This document shows positions 58,771 to 64,000 of a stretch of DNA of 64,000 nucleotides, piece by piece. The stretch spans positions 1-64,000 of the forward strand of contig JACRCX010000054.1 of NCBI GenBank assembly GCA_016218815.1, given 5' to 3'. Under the pieces are notes generated by a model. It saw nothing but the letters and a program-made list of their open reading frames with translations. It was not told where the DNA came from and searched no databases. The stretch comes from Deltaproteobacteria bacterium. Lineage in GTDB: Bacteria; Myxococcota_A; Polyangia; DRWM01; JAAZOP01. Position 1 is the first letter of the stretch, and each line of letters opens with the position of its first letter. The translations under genes were made by a program, and so were the position numbers.

Positions 58771-59516
58771 GCGCGGAGGAGCCGCCGACGGACGAGCGCC
58801 CGACGGCGATCGTGACCGGCGCCAGCCGCGGCATCGGGCGCGCCTGCGCCATCGAGCTGGGGGCGGCGGCGCACCATGTGGTGATCAACTTCCGCGAGAG
58901 GCGCGACGCGGCGGAGGCGACGCTCGCGGCGGTCCGCGCGGCGGGGGGAGACGGCGAGCTGCTGGGCTTCGACGTGACGGACGGCGAGGCGACGAAAGCG
59001 GCGCTCGAGGGGCTGTTCGAGCGCCGGCCGCGGATCGACGCGCTGGTAAACAACGCCGGGGTGGTCGCGGACGGCCTCTTCGCGACGATGTCGCCCGGCG
59101 ACTGGCACAAGGTCCTGGCCACGTCGCTCGACGGGTTCTACCACGTCACGAAGCCGGTGGTCCGCCGCATGATCCGGCACCACCGCGGCTCGATCGTGAC
59201 GGTGGCGTCGGTCTCCGGCCTGGTCGGCAACCGCGGCCAGGCCAATTACGCGGCCGCGAAGGCCGGGCTGATCGGCGCCACGCGCGCGCTGGCGGCCGAG
59301 GTCGCGCGGCTGGGGATCCGCGTCAACGCGGTGGCGCCCGGCCCGATCGCCACCGACATGATCAAGGATGCGCCGCTCGAGCAGCTCGTGGCGCTGATTC
59401 CGATGAACCGCATCGGTCGGCCGGAGGAGGTGGCGAAGGTCGTGCGTTTCCTGTGCTCGGACGACGCGTCGTACGTCACCGGACAGGTGATCGGGGTGAA
59501 CGGGGGGATGGCGTGA
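58767..59516 (+). CDS. fabG: 3-oxoacyl-ACP reductase (short-chain dehydrogenase, FabG-like)
   Basis: A 249-residue SDR enzyme. The cofactor loop is AIVTGASRGIGRACAIEL, with NNAGVVADGLF, the catalytic Ser in VASVSGLVGNRGQANYAAAK (which also holds YxxxK) and the C-terminal GQVIGVNGGMA. It reduces 3-ketoacyl-ACP with NADPH. Its place between an ApeP-like dehydratase and a LolA-like protein suggests the ketoreductase of a polyene or fatty-acid-like product rather than housekeeping synthesis. ATGA overlap with the preceding gene. Confidence 0.92.
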   Translation: MSAEEPPTDERPTAIVTGASRGIGRACAIELGAAAHHVVINFRERRDAAEATLAAVRAAGGDGELLGFDVTDGEATKAALEGLFERRPRIDALVNNAGVVADGLFATMSPGDWHKVLATSLDGFYHVTKPVVRRMIRHHRGSIVTVASVSGLVGNRGQANYAAAKAGLIGATRALAAEVARLGIRVNAVAPGPIATDMIKDAPLEQLVALIPMNRIGRPEEVAKVVRFLCSDDASYVTGQVIGVNGGMA

Positions 59517-59519
59517 ATT

Positions 59520-59552
59520 GGAACCACCGATGAACACCGATGGACACCGATG
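59520..59552 (+). repeat. GGAACCACCGATG-type tandem phrase, copy 3
   Basis: GGAACCACCGATG, AACACCGATG, GACACCGATG, beginning 4 bases after the fabG-like stop and lying just before the LolA-like gene. The frame of that gene runs through it (MNTDGHRC), exactly as in copy 2, though the true start is probably downstream. Confidence 0.8.
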
Positions 59553-59577
59553 CCGGAGGGGGTTCGCGGGGGACCGG

Positions 59578-60225
59578 GTGGTGGCGGCCGTGCGGACGAC
59601 CGAAAGACGGTCATTGGCACGGGTGGTTCTCTTTGCGGCGCTGGCCGCGGGGGCGATGCTTGCCGGCGCCGGGTGGGGCGAGAGCTGGGAGGCGATCCGC
59701 GAGGCAGCGGCGTCGGTGCGCACCGTGCGCGCGTCGTTCGTGCAGGAGAAGCGCCTGCCGATCCTGACGCGGCCGCTGCGGTCCGAGGGGACGTTCGCGT
59801 TCCGCCGGCCGGGGTCGATCCGCTGGGAGTACCGCATGCCGGTGGAGAGCGTGCTCCTGACCGACGGCGGGGACGTGCGGCGGTACACGAAGCGGGACGG
59901 CGAGTGGGCGGCCGAGGCGGGGGCCGGGATGGAGGCGATGCGGGTGGTGCTCGACGAGGTCGCGGCGTGGATGTCCGGGCGGTTCGACGAGAGCGCGGCA
60001 TTCGCCGCGACGTTGAGTCCGGGGACGCCGACGACGATCGAGCTGACACCGCGCGAGGAGGCGATTGGCCGCTTCGTGACGCGGATCCTTGTGACCCTCG
60101 CCGAGACACCGGGGGCCGTGGCGTCGATCGAGATTTTCGAAGGAGCCGAGGCTTCGACGCGCATCGAGTTCCAGGGCATGGAGCTGAACGTCGAGCTCGG
60201 CGACGCGCTCTTCACGGCTCCATGA
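59578..60225 (+). CDS. LolA-like outer-membrane lipoprotein carrier
   Basis: A 215-residue periplasmic protein. The signal TTERRSLARVVLFAALAAGAMLAGAG is followed by the LolA-type core VRASFVQEKRLPILTRPLRSEGTFAFRRPGSIRWEYRMP. The FxQEKxLxxLxRPLxSxG sequence is typical of the LolA homologues inside aryl-polyene clusters, which probably help carry the lipid product to the outer membrane. The start is GTG 59578 or 59581; the open frame extends back to 59518 through the GGAACCACCGATG repeat, so an upstream ATG (59530) cannot be excluded. Confidence 0.82.
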   Translation: MVAAVRTTERRSLARVVLFAALAAGAMLAGAGWGESWEAIREAAASVRTVRASFVQEKRLPILTRPLRSEGTFAFRRPGSIRWEYRMPVESVLLTDGGDVRRYTKRDGEWAAEAGAGMEAMRVVLDEVAAWMSGRFDESAAFAATLSPGTPTTIELTPREEAIGRFVTRILVTLAETPGAVASIEIFEGAEASTRIEFQGMELNVELGDALFTAP

Positions 60226-61253
60226 AGGCGGGGGTTCCGATCGCGGCCGTGCTGGCCCTGCTGGGCTGCGGGGGGCCGCCGCGGCTGGTGCCGGCGGCGC
60301 CGCAGGCGCGGGACGAGACGCTGGGGCGATGTCTCGGGGTGTTTCCGGCGCCCGACTTCCGTGCGGTGCACTCGATTTCGGCCACGTTGCCGGGCGGGGT
60401 GACGGGTGTGTTCCTGGGCGTGAGCGCGACGAGCGACGGGGGACGGTCGTTCCGGGGAAACCTGCTGTCGTTGGAGGGGATGGTCCTGGTGGATGTCGAG
60501 TGGTCGCCCGCAGGCCTCGTCGTGCACCGGGCGTTGCCTCCGCTGGACCGCGAAGGGTTTGCTGCGGGCATGGCGGCGGACATGCGACTGCTGCTGTTGG
60601 CGCCGGCCGGGCCGCCGCGAGAGATCGGCGAGGATGGCGATGGGCGCGCCGTTTGCCGGTGGGTGAGAGAGGACGGGGCCACCCAGGACATCGCGATCGC
60701 GGCGGACGGCGAGGGGTGGGCGACGACGGTGTGGGATGCGGGCGGCAGGAAGTCGCGCCAGGTTCGTGGCTCGGGTCCGATGCGCGACGGTTTCGCGTCG
60801 CGCATGGAGCTGACGGCGAGCGGGGAGAGCGCCTATTCGCTGGTGTTGGAGCTGGTCGACGTCGAGGCTGTGGGTGCCGGGGCGGGGGAGATGATTTCGG
60901 CGCCCCCCGCCCCCGCGGGCGGATGTCTTGACACCCCGCCGCGCGGCCCTCTATACGCGATCGGCGCGTCGGGTCGGGAGGGGGGCGCGCACGGGGAAAC
61001 GATGGATCGCGAAACCGCATTCGAGACCGTCCGCCGCTACTTGACCAAGCAGTTCGAGCTGCCGCCGGAGAAGGTGACGGCCGAGGCCCACCTCTTCGAG
61101 GAGCTGGCGCTGGACAGCATCGACGCGCTGGACATGATCAGCCTGATGGAGACCGAGCTGGGCATGGCCGTGGTCGAGGAGGAGCTGAAGACGATCCGCA
61201 CGGTCGAAGACGTGGTGCAGTACCTGGTGCGCCACGCGCCGCAGAAGAAGTGA
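60222..61253 (+). CDS. DUF3261-like lipoprotein, reading frame continuous with ACP
   Basis: ATG 60222 overlaps the LolA-like stop. MKAGVPIAAVLALLGCGGPP is a lipoprotein signal (Cys16). The next 200 residues (SATLPGGVTGVFLGVSAT, GNLLSLEGMVLVDVEWSPAGLVVHRALPPLDREGFAAGM, AADMRLLLLAPAGPP) resemble DUF3261 lipoproteins of aryl-polyene clusters. No stop codon follows: the frame runs through a linker (about residues 225-260) that contains a strong promoter, and into the whole acyl carrier protein. An exported ACP makes no sense, so either this is a sequencing or real one-base indel, or the tail is non-functional. Losing one G from the run at 60884-60888 would give a TGA at 60892-60894, ending the lipoprotein at about 223 residues. 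Confidence 0.65.
   Translation: MKAGVPIAAVLALLGCGGPPRLVPAAPQARDETLGRCLGVFPAPDFRAVHSISATLPGGVTGVFLGVSATSDGGRSFRGNLLSLEGMVLVDVEWSPAGLVVHRALPPLDREGFAAGMAADMRLLLLAPAGPPREIGEDGDGRAVCRWVREDGATQDIAIAADGEGWATTVWDAGGRKSRQVRGSGPMRDGFASRMELTASGESAYSLVLELVDVEAVGAGAGEMISAPPAPAGGCLDTPPRGPLYAIGASGREGGAHGETMDRETAFETVRRYLTKQFELPPEKVTAEAHLFEELALDSIDALDMISLMETELGMAVVEEELKTIRTVEDVVQYLVRHAPQKK
60928..60957 (+). promoter_or_regulatory. strong sigma-70 promoter upstream of the ACP gene
   Basis: A perfect TTGACA (60928-60933), an 18-base spacer and TATACG (60952-60957). Transcription would start near 60964, 38 bases before ATG 61002. It lies inside the frame that joins the lipoprotein to the ACP, which argues that the two are separate genes. 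Confidence 0.65.
61002..61253 (+). CDS. acyl carrier protein (separate start within the joined frame)
   Basis: An 83-residue protein. AFETVRRYLTKQFELPPEKVTAEAHLFEELALDSIDALDMISLMETELG carries the DSxD phosphopantetheine site (Ser in LALDSIDAL), and the remainder completes a four-helix ACP. It would hold the growing chain for the dehydratases, ketoreductase and ligase around it. It has its own promoter and ATG, and lies 6 bases before the next gene. It is annotated separately although the upstream frame is open into it. Confidence 0.88.
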   Translation: MDRETAFETVRRYLTKQFELPPEKVTAEAHLFEELALDSIDALDMISLMETELGMAVVEEELKTIRTVEDVVQYLVRHAPQKK

Positions 61254-61259
61254 CGGGCG

Positions 61260-61643
61260 ATGGGGGACGCCTGGCTGTCGCGGCCGGAGGTCGTCGCGTC
61301 GAACGAGGCCGGGGTGGAGGCCGTCGTGGACATCCCGGCCGACTCGCCGTGGTTCTCCGGCCATTTCCCCGGCCGCCCGGTCCTGCCCGGCGTCGTCTGG
61401 CTGTTCGCCGCCGCCGAGGTCGTCCGCGAGAGCGCCCGGCGCGAGGGGCGGCCGGTGGAGATCGGGGGCTTCCGCAACGTCCGCTTCCGGACGCGGGTCG
61501 AGGGTGCCGCGCGAGCCGTGATCGCCGTCGGGCCGGCGGCCGTCGCGCGTACGGGCGAGCTGCGCTTCGAGGTCCGGATCGGCGGCGAGTCGGTGTGCCG
61601 CGGGCTGATCGCCGTCCGCGAGCCTGCGGTACGCGAATCATGA
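61260..61643 (+). CDS. FabZ/FabA-like hotdog dehydratase (ApeI type)
   Basis: A 127-residue protein. VDIPADSPWFSGHFPGRPVLPGVVWLFAAAEVV has the His-containing HFPGxPVLPGV motif of FabA/FabZ enzymes. The acidic residue that FabZ has four positions after PGV is Phe here; the ApeI group of aryl-polyene clusters also deviates at this place (PGVVQLDW). It probably dehydrates 3-hydroxyacyl-ACP, but catalytic competence should be tested. It overlaps the ligase gene by 4 bases. Confidence 0.8.
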   Translation: MGDAWLSRPEVVASNEAGVEAVVDIPADSPWFSGHFPGRPVLPGVVWLFAAAEVVRESARREGRPVEIGGFRNVRFRTRVEGAARAVIAVGPAAVARTGELRFEVRIGGESVCRGLIAVREPAVRES

Positions 61644-63004
61644 CGCGGCCGGGACGCGACGCCGAGTCGGGCGCGTTCGAGGCGCTGCTGCTCGCGCGGC
61701 CCGCGGCCCGCTTCCTGCTCGGCGGCCCGTCGCGCCGCGACGTGGTCGCCCGGGCGCTCGGACTGCGCGACGCCCTTCTGCGCGACGGTGCGACCGACGA
61801 ACCCGTGTGCGTGACTTCCGACGACCGATTGACCGTCGCCGCGGCGCTGCTGGCGTCGTTGGCCGGCGGTCCGCCGCTGGTGATTCCGCACGACGGGACG
61901 CGTGAGGCGTTGCGGGCCGCGCGGGAGGCCGTTCCCTTCGGACGGACCGTCGGCGACGATGCGTCGGTCCTGCCCGCGGGGGTCCGTCTCGTCCGCCTCA
62001 CGACGCGCGGCGCGAGAGGCCGGTTCCGCCTGCTCCGTGCGCTCGACGAGCCGTTCCTCCACCTCCACACGGGCGGCTCGACCGGTCGTCCCCGCACCTG
62101 GACGAAGACTCCGCGGAACCTCCTGGCCGAGGCCTGCTACCACGTCGGGCGTCACGGGCTCGGCCCGGCAGATCGAATCGTAGCCACGGTCTCGCCGCGC
62201 CACATCTATGGCCTGCTGTTCTCGGTCGTCGTGCCGCTGGTCGCCGGCGCCGCCGTGCTGCGGGAAACCCCGTTCTTCCCGGCAGCCATCGGCACGGCGC
62301 TGGCGCGTGTTCGCGCGACGGTGCTGGTGACCGTTCCGGCCCACGTTCACGCGCTGGCGCGGACGACGTGGTCCGCCCGGCCGCGGCTCGCCTTCTCCTC
62401 GACGGGGCCGCTGGAGGAGGCCGACGTCTTGCGGTTCGCGGCGCGCGCCGGGGTCGGGATCGAGGAGATCTACGGTTCGACCGAGACCGGGGGGATCGCC
62501 GTACGGTTCCGGGCGGACGGGCGGGATGCCTGGCAGGCGTTGGCCGGCGTGAGCTGGGCCGTCGTGCGTGGCCGGCTGCGCGTGCTTTCGCCGTACCTTT
62601 CGCCGGAGCTGCCGCGGGACGGGCGAGGGTTCTTCGCGACCGCGGACCGCGTCGTTCGCGGGGGTGCGGGGTTCGTCCTGGTGGGGCGGGCGGACGGAAT
62701 CGCCAAGGTCGGCGGACGTCGCGTCGACCTGGCGGAGGTCGAGGAACGGATCCGGGCGGTGCCCGGCGTGCGCGACGCGTGGGTGTGGTCGCGCGGCGGA
62801 TGCGGCGTCCGCGGCGACGAGATCGTGGCGCTGGTGACGGGGACGGTGGAGCCGCGCGCGATCCGGAGCGCACTGCGCGGAAGCCTGCCGCAGGCTGCGT
62901 GGCCGCGGCGCGTGCGCCGTGTCGCGCGGCTGCCGGTGACGTCGGCCGGCAAGCGGGATCGAGCGGCGGCGGAGATGCTGTTGGACGGTGGAGGGCAGGA
63001 ATGA
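61640..63004 (+). CDS. AMP-binding acyl-CoA/ACP synthetase (ApeH type)
   Basis: A 454-residue ANL-superfamily enzyme. The phosphate loop is HLHTGGSTGRPRTWTKT (about residue 144), followed by TVSPRHIYGLLFSVVVPLVAGAAVL, IYGSTETGGIAVRF, GRADGIAKVGGRRVDLAEVEERI and the C-terminal catalytic Lys in TSAGKRDR. It is shorter than free-standing fatty acyl-CoA ligases, like the ligases of aryl-polyene and DUF-type hybrid clusters. It would activate a starter acid (for example a 4-hydroxybenzoate-type acid) and load it on CoA or the ACP. Starts with an ATGA overlap. Confidence 0.85.
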   Translation: MTRPGRDAESGAFEALLLARPAARFLLGGPSRRDVVARALGLRDALLRDGATDEPVCVTSDDRLTVAAALLASLAGGPPLVIPHDGTREALRAAREAVPFGRTVGDDASVLPAGVRLVRLTTRGARGRFRLLRALDEPFLHLHTGGSTGRPRTWTKTPRNLLAEACYHVGRHGLGPADRIVATVSPRHIYGLLFSVVVPLVAGAAVLRETPFFPAAIGTALARVRATVLVTVPAHVHALARTTWSARPRLAFSSTGPLEEADVLRFAARAGVGIEEIYGSTETGGIAVRFRADGRDAWQALAGVSWAVVRGRLRVLSPYLSPELPRDGRGFFATADRVVRGGAGFVLVGRADGIAKVGGRRVDLAEVEERIRAVPGVRDAWVWSRGGCGVRGDEIVALVTGTVEPRAIRSALRGSLPQAAWPRRVRRVARLPVTSAGKRDRAAAEMLLDGGGQE

Positions 63005-63966
63005 GCGTGTCCGGGACGGGAGACGGCGCGAAGGACGAGACGGCGGGCGCGGGCGTCAAGACAGCCCTCCTCTTTCCCGGCCAAGGCTCGCAGTCGGTCG
63101 GCATGCGCGAGCGCCTCGGACCGCGCTCGAAAGCGCAGGAAGAGCTGTTCGAACGCGCGGAGGCGGTGCTCGGCTTCGCCCTGGGCCGGCTCATCGACGA
63201 AGGGCCGGAGCCGGAGCTGACGCGGACCTCGAACGCGCAGCCGGCGCTGCTGGTCATGGACCTCGCGCACGCCGAGGGGCTGCTAGCCCGGGGCATCGGC
63301 GCCGACGTGGTCTTGGGCCACAGCCTCGGCGAGTACGCCGCCCTGGTCCACGCCGGAGCGCTCGCCTTCGAGGACGCGGTGCGCGTGGTGCGGGCCCGCG
63401 GGCGCGTGATGGAGGATGCCTCGTGGCGGACGCCGGGGCGGATGGCGGCGGTGATCAAGGTGCCGCTCGAGGCTCTGCGGCGCGTGGTCACCGAGTGCAG
63501 CGCGGAGGGCGTGCTGGAGATCACCAACTTCAACGGTCCCGACCAGCTCGTGGTGTCCGGCGAGACAGAGGCGGTGGAAGCCGCGGTCGAGACGATCCGG
63601 GAGCGGCGGCTGGGACGTGCCGTGCCGCTCAACGTCTCTGCGCCGTTCCATTCGTCGCTCATGGTGCCGGCAGCGGAGGCGTTCCGGGCGGAGCTCGGCG
63701 CGGTCGAGCTCCGGGCGCCGACTTGCACGTTCATCGATAACGTCACCGGCAGTCCGGAGGCCGATCCGCTGCAGATTCGCCGCAAGCTGGTGCAACAGAT
63801 CGTCGCGCCGGTCCGCTGGGAGGAATCGGTGCGCACCGCGATGGCATTGGGAGTCACGCGGTTCGTGGAAAGCGGTCCCGGCTCCGTCCTCGCGGCGCTG
63901 GCCAGGCGGATCGCGCCGCCGGGCACGGCGATCGCCACGTCCGAGTCCATGGTGGCGGGAGGGTAG
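63001..63966 (+). CDS. fabD: malonyl-CoA:ACP transacylase
   Basis: A 321-residue enzyme. TALLFPGQGSQSVGMRERLG opens the fold; the nucleophile is in VLGHSLGEYAALVHAG (Ser about 108), and the catalytic His in NVSAPFHSSLMVPA. IVAPVRWEESVRTAMALGVTRFVESGPGSVL completes it. It transfers malonyl groups to ACP, supplying extender units for the cluster or for general fatty acid synthesis. The ATG overlaps the ligase stop, so it is in the same operon. Only 34 bases remain to the right edge. Confidence 0.94.
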   Translation: MSVSGTGDGAKDETAGAGVKTALLFPGQGSQSVGMRERLGPRSKAQEELFERAEAVLGFALGRLIDEGPEPELTRTSNAQPALLVMDLAHAEGLLARGIGADVVLGHSLGEYAALVHAGALAFEDAVRVVRARGRVMEDASWRTPGRMAAVIKVPLEALRRVVTECSAEGVLEITNFNGPDQLVVSGETEAVEAAVETIRERRLGRAVPLNVSAPFHSSLMVPAAEAFRAELGAVELRAPTCTFIDNVTGSPEADPLQIRRKLVQQIVAPVRWEESVRTAMALGVTRFVESGPGSVLAALARRIAPPGTAIATSESMVAGG

Positions 63967-64000
63967 GTCGGCGGGCCGGATCGCGCGGGCCGGGTCCGAT

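Overview
The window is one contiguous stretch of very GC-rich, gene-dense bacterial DNA. The best guess for the source is a myxobacterium-like lineage (Myxococcota, formerly Deltaproteobacteria). The reasons are indirect. There are many lipoproteins whose lipobox is followed by Asp/Ala/Gly-rich linkers, one of them a long Asp-Ala tract before a Kazal domain. There are two SUMF1-type lipoproteins, a transmembrane Ser/Thr kinase beside a giant pseudokinase-TPR protein, a PC4-like coactivator and EF-G2. No rRNA, tRNA, CRISPR array, prophage or intact insertion sequence was recognised.

Layout. 1-4.5 kb: tail of a glycine-rich RRM protein, a primary sigma factor, a small basic protein, a SUMF1 lipoprotein and enolase. 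4.5-9.4 kb: a minus-strand radical SAM / HxxxDG acyltransferase pair, then a glycogen debranching enzyme. 9.5-12.3 kb: an S41 protease lipoprotein and a beta-propeller lipoprotein. 12.4-18.4 kb: a surface-glycan operon (FAD oxidoreductase, GT2, polysaccharide deacetylase, epimerase) that ends in an orphan FlhA/SctV-type export gate. 18.5-24.4 kb: esterase, acyl-CoA dehydrogenase, a membrane protein, a VapBC-like toxin-antitoxin pair and a His-rich NicO/TauE-like exporter. 24.4-27.7 kb: RecD2 and a membrane protein on the minus strand. 28.2-32.6 kb: two lipoproteins and an S9 peptidase. 32.7-40.2 kb: the kinase and the pseudokinase-TPR protein. 40.3-50.7 kb: PC4-like protein, EF-G2, a PflX-like radical SAM protein, two divergent lipoproteins, a GT39 transferase, MetK and a membrane protein. 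50.7-58.3 kb: Mfd, a repeat lipoprotein, a nitrilase-family amidase and the Asp-Ala/Kazal lipoprotein. 58.3-64 kb: a tightly packed fatty-acid-like cluster (dehydratase, ketoreductase, LolA-like, DUF3261-like lipoprotein, ACP, second dehydratase, AMP-ligase, FabD). It has the gene content of an aryl-polyene-type pathway and is cut by the right edge before any ketosynthase.

Regulation visible in the sequence. Several genes are preceded by TTGAC(A/C) with a 17-18 base spacer and a TANNNT-like hexamer (eno, the 12.5-kb operon, the kinase, fusA2, metK, the 54.5-kb lipoprotein, the ACP). In several cases the -10 lies only 5-8 bases before the start codon with no Shine-Dalgarno sequence, which predicts leaderless mRNAs. 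Short degenerate repeat phrases of several families lie in the gaps between genes. One has apparently been absorbed in frame into RecD2, and another supplies the start codon of a lipoprotein.
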